Assembly: GCA_947167535.1 (NCBI GenBank)
Contig: CAMVIL010000064.1
Coordinates: 1 to 6,708 of the forward strand
Source: an uncultured Ruminococcus sp.
GTDB taxonomy: Bacteria > Bacillota > Clostridia > Oscillospirales > Ruminococcaceae
Direction of reading: 5' to 3'
Length of the DNA stretch: 6,708 bases
The notes under the pieces: generated by a model
Told to the model about the DNA's origin: nothing
Seen by the model: only the letters and a program-made list of their open reading frames with translations
Databases searched by the model: none
Part shown: positions 1-5,601 of the stretch, one piece after another
Numbering within the stretch: the stretch's first letter is position 1
How the letters are laid out: every line of letters begins with the position of its first letter
Made by a program: the position numbers and the translations under genes

Positions 1-1
1 C

Positions 2-505
2 TCCCTCAGGACGCAGATGGGAATTATGCTGCAGGACAGCTTTATCTTCAGCGGAACGATCATGGACAACATCCGCTACGGCAAGCTGAACGCCACCGAT
101 GAGGAGATCATCAAAGCTGCGAAGACGGTCTGCGCCGACAGCTTCATCAGCATGATGGAGGACGGCTACGAGACGGAAGTCAACGAACGCGGCTCGAAGC
201 TTTCAGGCGGCGAAAAGCAGCTGATAAGCTTTGCGAGAACGCTGCTCTCCGACCCGAAGATACTGGTACTGGACGAAGCTACCTCTTCCATCGACGCCAA
301 GACGGAAGCGCTCCTGCAGCGCGGCATCAACGAGCTGCTCAAGGGGCGGACGAGCTTTATCATCGCGCACCGTCTGTCCACGATACGCAGCTGCGACAAG
401 ATAATGTACATCGACGACAAGGGTATTCTCGAAGCGGGCAGCCACGACGAGCTTATGGCCAAGCGAGGCGCTTACTACGAGCTTTACCCCTCGCAGGCTG
501 TATAA
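2..505 (+). CDS. ABC transporter, C-terminal part of the ATP-binding domain (5' end outside window)
   Basis: This is the carboxy-terminal part (167 residues visible) of an ABC ATPase, most likely a fused permease-ATPase exporter half-transporter. The open frame runs to the window edge with no start; the first visible residues, SLRTQMGIMLQDSFIFSGTI, are the Q-loop region that follows the Walker A half in exporters. Next come the signature LSGGEKQ (visible residues 67-73), Walker B ILVLDE (87-92), the D-loop SSID (95-98) and the H-loop histidine in IIAHRLSTI (about 123). All catalytic elements present in this half are intact. The SGTI and IIAHRLSTI wording is typical of the exporter (MsbA/LmrA/MdlB-like) class, where the domain ends shortly after the EAGSHDEL block, as here. 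The Walker A motif and any membrane domain lie upstream. The substrate cannot be inferred. Transcription probably ends at the hairpin just downstream, which is shared with the converging degV gene. Confidence 0.95.
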   Translation, partial: SLRTQMGIMLQDSFIFSGTIMDNIRYGKLNATDEEIIKAAKTVCADSFISMMEDGYETEVNERGSKLSGGEKQLISFARTLLSDPKILVLDEATSSIDAKTEALLQRGINELLKGRTSFIIAHRLSTIRSCDKIMYIDDKGILEAGSHDELMAKRGAYYELYPSQAV

Positions 506-511
506 GATATC

Positions 512-549
512 AAAAAAGCCTATGAACGGAAGCACCGTCCATAGGCTTT
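512..549. terminator. Bidirectional rho-independent terminator between converging genes
   Basis: A 10-bp perfect stem (AAAGCCTATG at 515-524 pairing with CATAGGCTTT at 540-549) continues past one A-C mismatch with 4 further pairs (526-529 with 535-538) around a 5-nt loop. On the minus strand the stem is followed by six Ts (the A run at 512-517), a canonical terminator for degV. On the plus strand the tail (GCTGTTTTCTGTT) is less pure but T-rich, so it can also end the ABC transporter transcript. It lies 6 bp after the ABC stop codon and 14 bp beyond the degV stop codon. Confidence 0.88.
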
Positions 550-563
550 GCTGTTTTCTGTTA

Positions 564-1433
564 TCAGTTCTTGCGCTTGAAGATCGAGCCGACTACCGTA
601 GGTCCTGCATTTATCGCGATAGCAGCACCTATCTGATACATCTCGGCAGGCGGATAGCCCAGCTTCTTGGTAAGCTGAGATGCGAGTTCCTCTGCATTTT
701 CCTTGTTGCTGCCGTAAACTATGCAGTAGGGCGTCTGAGGAATCATCTCCTCGAGAGTGAGCTTTACGATCTCGGGGATAACGTTCTTGTCGCCGCGAAC
801 CTTTGAGTTGGTGACGATCTGGTTATCCTGTATACGCATGATGGGACGCAGACCCATAAGCTCTCCTGCAAAAGCCGCAGCAGAGGGGATACGACCCGAC
901 TTGCGGGCGTACTTGAGGGAGTACATCGCAAAGAAGATGGTGCAGTTCTTCACCCAGTCCTCAACGTAGTCAACGATCTGCTCGGCGGACTCGCCCTTCT
1001 TTGCTTTGAGCGCCGCTTGAGTAACGGGATAGCCGTAAGCGCCTGTATAGCCGACGCCGTCGATGTTGTAGATGTTGAACTTTCCCTTGCGCTCGGGGTG
1101 TTCCTCGAAGAAATTCTTTGCAGAAAGGCAGGCGTTGGAGTAGGTGGAGCTTCCCTTCTGATTTATAGTCACGTTGATGACATCGGTATAGCCCTGCTGG
1201 AAGAGGTCTTCAAAGATCTCATCGAACTCAAAGGGAGTTATCTGAGAATGGGTCGGCAGTTCGCCTGCGCTCTCGAGCATGGTATAGAACTTTTCGTTAT
1301 CGAAATCCACGCGGCTGACGTAGCTCTTTCCGCCCAGTTCTACCTTAAAAGGCACTACCAGTATGTCAAGCTCCTTTTCAGCCTCGGCGCTTATGTCCGA
1401 AGCGGAGTCGGTCATTATCTTTATCTTTGCCAT
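564..1433 (-). CDS. DegV family protein (fatty-acid-binding, FakB-like)
   Basis: A 289-residue protein, the normal length for the DegV/FakB family, cytosolic with no signal peptide. Family members bind a long-chain fatty acid; in Firmicutes the characterised ones (FakB) present it to the kinase FakA for acyl-phosphate formation and phospholipid synthesis. Visible family blocks: N-terminal IKIMTDSASDIS (about 4-15), the THSQITP loop (61-67, matching the usual TSQ ligand-contact segment), the KGSSTYSNA turn (93-101, usually SGTYQSA), LKYARKSGRI (173-182) and GLRPI (194-198), and a C-terminal glycine-rich IGAAIAINAGPTVVG (268-282). The ATG at 1433 was chosen because AAAGGA lies 9 nt upstream and the family starts at this point. 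A longer in-frame start at 1511 would run into the trmL coding region. It lies 23 bp after trmL, so the two are probably co-transcribed. No fakA is in the window, so a role in fatty-acid uptake is family inference. Confidence 0.93.
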   Translation of the reverse strand: MAKIKIMTDSASDISAEAEKELDILVVPFKVELGGKSYVSRVDFDNEKFYTMLESAGELPTHSQITPFEFDEIFEDLFQQGYTDVINVTINQKGSSTYSNACLSAKNFFEEHPERKGKFNIYNIDGVGYTGAYGYPVTQAALKAKKGESAEQIVDYVEDWVKNCTIFFAMYSLKYARKSGRIPSAAAFAGELMGLRPIMRIQDNQIVTNSKVRGDKNVIPEIVKLTLEEMIPQTPYCIVYGSNKENAEELASQLTKKLGYPPAEMYQIGAAIAINAGPTVVGSIFKRKN

Positions 1434-1456
1434 AGCAATGTTTCCTTTCGTTAGTT

Positions 1457-1957
1457 TCACCACTGATACTGTGTAAGCTTGCCCTCTCTGCCGAGGTCGG
1501 GATAATCCCACTGACGAAGCACCTCATAAACGGCGATCGCAACAGAGTTGGACAGATTAAGGCTTCGCAGAGTCGGCCTCATGGGAATGCGGGAACAAAA
1601 GTCCGGATTTTTGTACAGTAATTCTTCAGGAAGCCCCTTGTCCTCACGTCCGAAGACTATAAACACGTTTTTATCCGCAGGGTAGCTGGTCTCACTGTGA
1701 ACGTGTTTGCCCTTGGTGGTGAAGTAGTAGTAGACGCCGTCGGTCTGCTCAAAGAAGCTGTCCAGATTTTCGTACTCGTATATCTCGAGCTTATCCCAGT
1801 AGTCAAGACCCGCGCGTTTTAGCTGTTTATCGGTGATAGTAAATCCGTAAGGCTTTACCAGATGAAGAGCAGCGCCCGTAACAGCACAGGTACGAGAGAT
1901 ATTCCCGGTATTCTGAGGTATCTGCGGCTCGACCAGCACAATATTCAGTCGGTTCAC
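1457..1957 (-). CDS. trmL: tRNA (cytidine/uridine-34 2'-O)-methyltransferase, TrmL/YibK type (SPOUT)
   Basis: A 166-residue minimal SPOUT methyltransferase, close to the usual 150-170 for TrmL. In the characterised enzyme a homodimer 2'-O-methylates the wobble nucleotide (position 34) of certain tRNA-Leu species using S-adenosylmethionine, which stabilises codon reading. The three SpoU motifs are intact: motif 1 PQNTGNISR (14-22) with the conserved asparagine and arginine, motif 2 FGREDKGLPEE (102-112), and motif 3 RSLNLSNSVAIAVYE (131-145), which form the trefoil knot that holds the cofactor. No extra RNA-binding domain is present, which separates it from TrmH and RlmB. The start is GTG (1957 reading left), with GGAG 8 nt upstream; the first residues MNRLNIVLVEP align with the family start. 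It is the first gene of a likely two-gene unit with degV. Its start codon overlaps the end of a 5-codon upstream frame. Confidence 0.94.
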   Translation of the reverse strand: MNRLNIVLVEPQIPQNTGNISRTCAVTGAALHLVKPYGFTITDKQLKRAGLDYWDKLEIYEYENLDSFFEQTDGVYYYFTTKGKHVHSETSYPADKNVFIVFGREDKGLPEELLYKNPDFCSRIPMRPTLRSLNLSNSVAIAVYEVLRQWDYPDLGREGKLTQYQW

Positions 1958-1987
1958 AAAAACATCTCCATTATTTCAACTCCTACT

Positions 1988-2016
1988 ATTATATCATATC
2001 ATCAACTAAAATGCAA
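1988..2016 (-). promoter_or_regulatory. Sigma-A promoter of trmL-degV
   Basis: Read on the minus strand: -35 TTGCAT (2016-2011), a 17-bp spacer ending in TGA, and -10 TATAAT (1993-1988), making a perfect extended -10. The predicted start of transcription is near 1981, giving a short leader of about 24 nt before the trmL GTG. No promoter is visible in the 23-bp gap before degV, so this one probably serves both genes. Confidence 0.82.
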
Positions 2017-2087
2017 GTGTTTTGGCGGAATTTTTCATATTTGACTATGGTTTAGGATCTCGCATCAGTACACCGCCGCCGAACCAC

Positions 2088-2116
2088 AAAAAAACGGGCA
2101 GAGTCTCCCCTGCCCG
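2088..2116 (-). terminator. Rho-independent terminator of the phosphohexomutase gene
   Basis: A GC-rich 7-bp stem (CGGGCAG at 2095-2101 with CTGCCCG at 2110-2116) and an 8-nt loop, followed on the minus strand by seven Ts (the A run at 2088-2094). It starts 17 bp after the stop codon of the upstream minus-strand gene. It separates that transcript from trmL-degV. Confidence 0.93.
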
Positions 2117-2133
2117 AATGTGTATTCATTATA

Positions 2134-3858
2134 TCAGAAGCCAAGCTTTGCCTTGAAATCAGCCTTCATCTTAGCCTGTACAGCCTCAGCAGCCTCGCGG
2201 GTCTCGCCGATGGTGGTGTAGTAAGCCTTGATCTTAGGCTCGGTGCCGGAAGGACGGATGATGACCGTAGCATCCTGCTCGAGTCTGAACGCCAGAACGT
2301 CGGACTTGGGAAGGTCGATATCCTTAGCCTTGCCGTCCCTGAGGTCGGTCTCCTTGCTTGCAAGATAATCGCCGAACTTCTCTACCTTCAGACCGCCGAT
2401 CTCGGTGGGAGTGTTCTCGCGAAGATCCTTCATGATCTCCTGCATTCTCTGCATACCGCTTGCACCCTCGCAGGTGAAGGACTCCTGAGAATGGAGATAG
2501 TTGCCGTACTTCTTATACATATTATCTCTTGCCTGAAGCAGCGAGATACCCTTTGTGCGGTAGAAAGCAGCCATTTCGCAGATCAGCATGGAAGCTACAA
2601 CTGCGTCCTTGTCGCGGACGTAGGAGCCTGCGAGGTAGCCGTAGCTCTCCTCAAAGCCGAATACATATCTATCGTCCTCGCCGTCAGCCTCGAGGAAACC
2701 TATCTGCTCGCCAATGAACTTGAAGCCTGTGAGAACTTCTCTCAGCTCAACGCCGTACTCGGCAGCCATCTTATTAACGATGTCGGTGGTAACGATAGTC
2801 TTGACAGCGACAGGCTTTGCAGGCATAGTGCCGAGAGCCTTTCTCTCACTGCAGACGTACTCCATCAGCAGAGCGCCTGTCTCGTTGCCGGAGAACAGAA
2901 CATAATCACCGTCGGGAGAAGGTACTGCGATACCTACGCGGTCGCAGTCAGGGTCAGTAGCGAGAAGCAGGTCAGGCTTAACGCTGTCGCAGAGCTTCAG
3001 ACCAAGAGCCAGAGCTTCCTTGATCTCGGGGTTCGGGAAGGGGCAGGTAGTGAAGTTGCCGTCGGGATTCTCCTGCTCGGGAACTACGGTGACTTCCTTA
3101 ATGCCGATCCTGTCGAGGATAGCGCGGACGGGCTTGTTGCCTGTACCGTTGAGCGGAGTGTAAACTACCTTAAGACCGCTGTCTGCAACGAGGTCGGTGT
3201 GGATACCCTGCTCCTGTACCTTATCGAGGTACTTATCGATGCACTCCTGATCTATGTAGGTTATCATGCCGTTCTTGACAGCCTCGTCGAAATCAGCGAC
3301 CTTAGCGCCGCCGAACATAGGAACCTCGCCGATCTTGCCGATAACGGTGTTAGCAACGTCGAGGGTGATCTGGCAGCCGTCGGAGCCGTAAACCTTATAT
3401 CCGTTGTACTTAGCGGGGTTATGAGAAGCGGTCACCATGATACCTGCCGAGGTGCCGAAGTATCTTACTGCCCAGGAAAGCATGGGAGTAGGCATAAGCT
3501 CGGAGTAGATGAACACCTTGATGCCGTTAGCTACCAGCACGCGTGCAGCTTCCTTTGCAAAAACATCGGACTTGATACGCGAATCGTAGGAAATGGCAAC
3601 GGAGCCGTTCTCAAAATCGCCCTTGATGTAATCCGCGAGACCCTGAGTAGCGCGTCTTACGGTATAGATATTCATTCTGTAAGCGCCTGCACCGATAACA
3701 CCGCGCAGACCGCCTGTGCCGAACTCCAGTTCACGGTAGAAACGGTCGATGATCTCTTCCTCGTCGCCCTTTACAGATTCCAGTTCTGCGGCAAGATCGG
3801 GATCCTCGGTAGCGTTTTTGCACCACAGCTCATATAATGCCTTGATCTCATCAGTCAT
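2134..3858 (-). CDS. pgcA: Alpha-D-phosphohexomutase (phosphoglucomutase / phosphomannomutase)
   Basis: A 574-residue cytosolic phosphosugar mutase that interconverts glucose-1-phosphate and glucose-6-phosphate (possibly also mannose phosphates) through a phosphoserine and glucose-1,6-bisphosphate. It links glycogen and cell-wall sugar-nucleotide synthesis to glycolysis. All four active-site loops are present in order: the phosphoserine loop TASHNP (143-148, Ser145), the magnesium loop DPDCDR (302-307), the sugar-specificity loop GFEESYG (401-407) and the phosphate-binding loop RPSGTEPKIK (535-544). The N-terminal FGTGGLRG block (46-53) and the length match the PgcA/PGM2-like branch of Bacillus subtilis rather than the shorter ManB/GlmM type; the GEES-type specificity loop allows glucose or mannose, so exact specificity is open. 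The start at 3858 follows a perfect GAGGTG site with 6-nt spacing. An ATG ten codons upstream lies in the leader, overlapping the ribosome-binding site, and adds only a non-family stretch rich in isoleucine. The gene appears monocistronic. Confidence 0.95.
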   Translation of the reverse strand: MTDEIKALYELWCKNATEDPDLAAELESVKGDEEEIIDRFYRELEFGTGGLRGVIGAGAYRMNIYTVRRATQGLADYIKGDFENGSVAISYDSRIKSDVFAKEAARVLVANGIKVFIYSELMPTPMLSWAVRYFGTSAGIMVTASHNPAKYNGYKVYGSDGCQITLDVANTVIGKIGEVPMFGGAKVADFDEAVKNGMITYIDQECIDKYLDKVQEQGIHTDLVADSGLKVVYTPLNGTGNKPVRAILDRIGIKEVTVVPEQENPDGNFTTCPFPNPEIKEALALGLKLCDSVKPDLLLATDPDCDRVGIAVPSPDGDYVLFSGNETGALLMEYVCSERKALGTMPAKPVAVKTIVTTDIVNKMAAEYGVELREVLTGFKFIGEQIGFLEADGEDDRYVFGFEESYGYLAGSYVRDKDAVVASMLICEMAAFYRTKGISLLQARDNMYKKYGNYLHSQESFTCEGASGMQRMQEIMKDLRENTPTEIGGLKVEKFGDYLASKETDLRDGKAKDIDLPKSDVLAFRLEQDATVIIRPSGTEPKIKAYYTTIGETREAAEAVQAKMKADFKAKLGF

Positions 3859-3931
3859 GGTAATCACCTCATAAATAATTATAATCATTATAGTATTATA
3901 CGCCTGCTCGAAGGCGTTTTATCACAGTATA

Positions 3932-3960
3932 ATTATACCATAAATGCTTATTATTTTCCA
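3932..3960 (-). promoter_or_regulatory. Promoter of the phosphohexomutase gene
   Basis: On the minus strand: -35 TGGAAA (3960-3955, four of six consensus), a 17-bp spacer ending in TGG, and -10 TATAAT (3937-3932), an extended -10. The -10 lies inside a 12-bp perfect palindrome, GTATAATTATAC (3927-3938). The predicted leader of about 65 nt contains a small hairpin (ACGCCT at 3900-3905 with AGGCGT at 3912-3917) that has no T run on this strand, so it is not a terminator. Two other TATAAT matches nearer the gene lack credible -35 boxes. Confidence 0.65.
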
Positions 3961-4112
3961 GTCTTTTTAATACATTTAATATTTTATTAAGAATTTTTCT
4001 GTTCTATGGTTGAAAGTGCCGTCACAACGCGCAAATCGCGCTATTTTCAGCATTATCTCCCCCAAAGGGTCTAATTTCTTTTGTTAAAATAAATAAAAAT
4101 TTATATATCCGC
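3961..4112. other. Divergent intergenic stretch with a GC-richer island; no gene assigned
   Basis: This is the central part of the 343-bp gap between the phosphohexomutase and Panacea genes. It is AT-rich at both ends, with a short AT inverted repeat (TTAATA/TATTAA, 3976-3990), and has a markedly GC-richer block at about 4008-4070 containing a GCGC/GCGC mini-hairpin (4029-4041) and CCCCC-AAAGGG. A 25-codon minus-strand frame (3976-4053) crosses the block but has a poorly placed ribosome-binding site. I recognise no known RNA family or insertion element. It could be an intergenic repeat or a small RNA, but nothing here proves that. Confidence 0.4.
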
Positions 4113-4155
4113 TTGACAAATTGTTGCAAATATGCTAATATTATATTATAATATT
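4113..4155 (+). promoter_or_regulatory. Two overlapping promoters with a 19-bp palindrome, upstream of the Panacea gene
   Basis: Promoter 1 is TTGACA (4113-4118), a 17-bp spacer ending in TGC, then TAATAT (4136-4141). Promoter 2, shifted 11 bp, is TTGCAA (4124-4129), a 17-bp spacer, then TATAAT (4147-4152). The two -10 boxes lie almost entirely within the two halves of a perfect 9-bp inverted repeat, AATATTATA (4137-4145) and TATAATATT (4147-4155), separated by one base. This is a plausible operator, although AT-only palindromes arise easily by chance in such DNA. The leader to the Panacea ATG is about 40 nt. Confidence 0.75.
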
Positions 4156-4201
4156 TTCTGTCTTACTAAAGGCAAATCCCCAACGAAAGGAACGCTGATT
4201 A

Positions 4202-4648
4202 ATGGATACCACAGTTTTACACCAGAAATACAATGTTTTTAAACTCTCCGACTACATTATCATTTACCATCACGAAAACGATAAGAAGATCAACAATCTT
4301 CGTCTGAACGGTATACTTTACTTCCTTCAGGCGTATTTTCTCCAGCAGACAGGCAATGTCTGCTTTGTCGAGGAGCTTGAAGCGCGCGATTACGGTCCCG
4401 TGATCCCCGCCATCTACTCCAAGTTCAGCAAGTTCGGCGTTGATGACATCCCGAATCCCAAGAACAGTGAGGATCCCGGTTTTACTCCTGCCGACAGAAA
4501 GCTGGTACACGAACTGCTGGAGTTTACCGGCAAGATGAGCAACGCCACCATCTCCAACACCATACACGACCAGAGGCCATATCGCCATGCGCGCGATTCT
4601 CACGGCAAGGTCATCAGACCAGAGAAGCTCAAGTCTTACTTCGGCTAA
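4202..4648 (+). CDS. Panacea domain protein (SocA-like, DUF4065; antitoxin-type domain)
   Basis: A 148-residue cytosolic protein that is almost wholly one Panacea/SocA-like domain. Recognisable blocks are VFKLSDYIIIYH (12-23), the helix NNLRLNGILYFLQAYFL (31-47, the family's LqKLLYfaqayyL pattern), the core EARDYGPVIPAIYSKF (60-75, the invariant YGPV), and a C-terminal helix with NTIHDQRPYRHAR (119-131). In this family the domain can neutralise unrelated toxins in toxin-antitoxin pairs, and Caulobacter SocA acts as a proteolytic adaptor for the toxin SocB. Many members are prophage or stand-alone proteins of unknown role. The ATG at 4202 follows AAAGGA with 10-nt spacing. No classic small toxin gene adjoins it: a terminator follows, and the next gene (TraX-like) has its own promoter. 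A palindrome over its promoter would fit autoregulation, but that is inference. The family call is firm; the biological role is not. Confidence 0.85.
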   Translation: MDTTVLHQKYNVFKLSDYIIIYHHENDKKINNLRLNGILYFLQAYFLQQTGNVCFVEELEARDYGPVIPAIYSKFSKFGVDDIPNPKNSEDPGFTPADRKLVHELLEFTGKMSNATISNTIHDQRPYRHARDSHGKVIRPEKLKSYFG

Positions 4649-4664
4649 ACTGCAAATATACTGC

Positions 4665-4696
4665 GCCCCGACGTCCGGTCGGGGCAATGTTGTTTT
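4665..4696 (+). terminator. Rho-independent terminator after the Panacea gene
   Basis: A perfect 8-bp GC-rich stem (GCCCCGAC at 4665-4672 with GTCGGGGC at 4678-4685) with a 5-nt loop, followed by AATGTTGTTTT. The T run is interrupted, so some read-through into the next gene is possible. It starts 16 bp after the Panacea stop codon. Confidence 0.8.
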
Positions 4697-4698
4697 AC

Positions 4699-4727
4699 TT
4701 GACATATTTTGACACTTATGGTACAAT
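4699..4727 (+). promoter_or_regulatory. Near-consensus promoter of the TraX-family gene
   Basis: -35 TTGACA (4699-4704, perfect), a 17-bp spacer ending in TGG, and -10 TACAAT (4722-4727, five of six), giving an extended -10. Transcription should begin near 4734, about 40 nt before the chosen ATG at 4774. An in-frame ATG at 4687 lies upstream of this promoter and so could not be translated from it, which supports the downstream start. Confidence 0.87.
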
Positions 4728-4773
4728 TAAACTGAAACATCTCGTTTGTATTGGCTGTCATTGGAGTGTCGCG

Positions 4774-5541
4774 ATGAATAAAGAAAAACTGAAAATACTG
4801 AATCGGGATATGATGAAGTATCTTGCGATCGGGCTGATGTTTGCGGGGCATCTGGTCTCGTGGCCGAAATTGATCGCTCATCCCGATGATACGCTTGCGG
4901 CGTCCAGATTGCCTTTATGGATGTTAATTATCGAAGAAGCCGCATTATTCTGTCCCCCTGTGATGTTTTTCTTCATTGCCGACGGATACAAGTACAGCCG
5001 TGACAGAAAAAAATACGCACTCAGACTGCTGGTCTTAGCTTGTGTCACACAGTTGTTTGACTGGTTCGTATTCCTGGAAAGATACGGCTGGCGATCGTTC
5101 AATGTAATTTTCACTCTGCTGTTCGGTCTGTTGTCCATTATGGCATGGGAGAGCAAATTGAGATGCTGGCAGAGGACAGCGCTTGTTATACTCTGTGTTG
5201 CTGCTACCATACTGCTGTTCACCGACTGGCTGCTGTTCGGCGTTCTGTTCATTCTGGCTCTGCATATCTTTCGTGACAGACCGAAGATCCGTTTTATCGT
5301 GTATATGTCCCTGACACTGATGCACAATACTATCAATCTTCTCGCTTTGAAAGGAAACGTTCCGCCCCTCACCACAGCACTTTCGTTTCTTGGCGGGATC
5401 ATCGCCATGACGGCGGCGTATCTCTGCATGACCGTTTTCTACAACGGCAAAAAGGGAAAGCACCCCGTATTTGCCAAATGGTTTTTCTATGCTTTTTATC
5501 CTGTACATTACATAATTATTTATCTATTCAGTAAAATCTGA
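4774..5541 (+). CDS. TraX family multi-pass membrane protein
   Basis: A 255-residue integral membrane protein with about eight or nine hydrophobic segments (roughly 14-30, 50-68, 84-102, 107-125, 135-150, 152-166, 172-190, 203-222, 236-253). The TraX family is named after the F-plasmid protein that N-acetylates pilin, but most Firmicute members are chromosomal and uncharacterised. Family blocks are LNRDMMKYLAIGLMFAGH (9-26), MFFFIADGYKYSRDRKKYALRL (64-85), FTLLFGLLSI (113-122) and the terminal FFYAFYPVHYIIIYL (237-251). The histidine of the usual DH or NH pair is kept (His26), but the residue before it is glycine. The ATG at 4774 has GGAG 7 nt upstream and lies downstream of the promoter. A longer frame from 4687 is rejected for the promoter reason. 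It sits 57 bp before hpt with no convincing terminator between. A possible acyltransferase-like role is inference only. Confidence 0.85.
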   Translation: MNKEKLKILNRDMMKYLAIGLMFAGHLVSWPKLIAHPDDTLAASRLPLWMLIIEEAALFCPPVMFFFIADGYKYSRDRKKYALRLLVLACVTQLFDWFVFLERYGWRSFNVIFTLLFGLLSIMAWESKLRCWQRTALVILCVAATILLFTDWLLFGVLFILALHIFRDRPKIRFIVYMSLTLMHNTINLLALKGNVPPLTTALSFLGGIIAMTAAYLCMTVFYNGKKGKHPVFAKWFFYAFYPVHYIIIYLFSKI

Positions 5542-5585
5542 TCTATCTCGGAAATAATTCCCTAAAAGGAATCAATATTATTTGT

Positions 5586-5601
5586 AAAGGAAGTGTTCGT
5601 G
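5586..5601 (+). promoter_or_regulatory. Ribosome-binding site that fixes the hpt GTG start
   Basis: AAAGGA (5586-5591) is followed by three possible in-frame starts: GTG 5593, GTG 5599 and TTG 5602. Only GTG 5599 has a normal 7-nt spacing. GTG 5593 lies 1 nt from the site, too close to be used, and TTG 5602 has 10 nt and is a weaker start codon. The start at 5599 was therefore chosen. Confidence 0.75.

Noticed and set aside
1434..1511. An N-terminal extension of the DegV protein by 26 residues
   Set aside because: It would run into the trmL coding region and is unlike the family's N-terminus, whereas the ATG at 1433 has a good ribosome-binding site.
2491..3837. A 448-codon open frame on the plus strand opposite the phosphohexomutase gene
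   Set aside because: It lies wholly antisense to a gene with all four catalytic motifs, its product is low-complexity in style with no recognisable domain, and it has no promoter context. It is a codon-bias shadow.
3900..3920. The ACGCCT/AGGCGT hairpin followed by TTTT, as a plus-strand terminator
   Set aside because: No plus-strand gene ends upstream of it, and it falls within the predicted leader of the minus-strand phosphohexomutase gene.
4217..4726. A 169-codon minus-strand frame over the Panacea gene, as a possible antisense toxin
   Set aside because: It is antisense to a well-recognised domain, crosses the terminator hairpin and the next promoter, and shows no domain of its own.
4687..4773. 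A 29-residue N-terminal extension of the TraX-family protein
   Set aside because: Its ATG lies upstream of the near-consensus promoter, and the ATG at 4774 has GGAG at the right distance.
4878..5508. Two long minus-strand frames (183 and 157 codons) opposite the TraX-family gene
   Set aside because: They are antisense shadows of a membrane-protein gene, with no ribosome-binding support and no recognisable protein features.
5557..5578. A small ATTCC/GGAAT hairpin after the TraX-family gene, as a terminator
   Set aside because: It has only five base pairs, is AT-rich and has no proper T run, so it is too weak to call.
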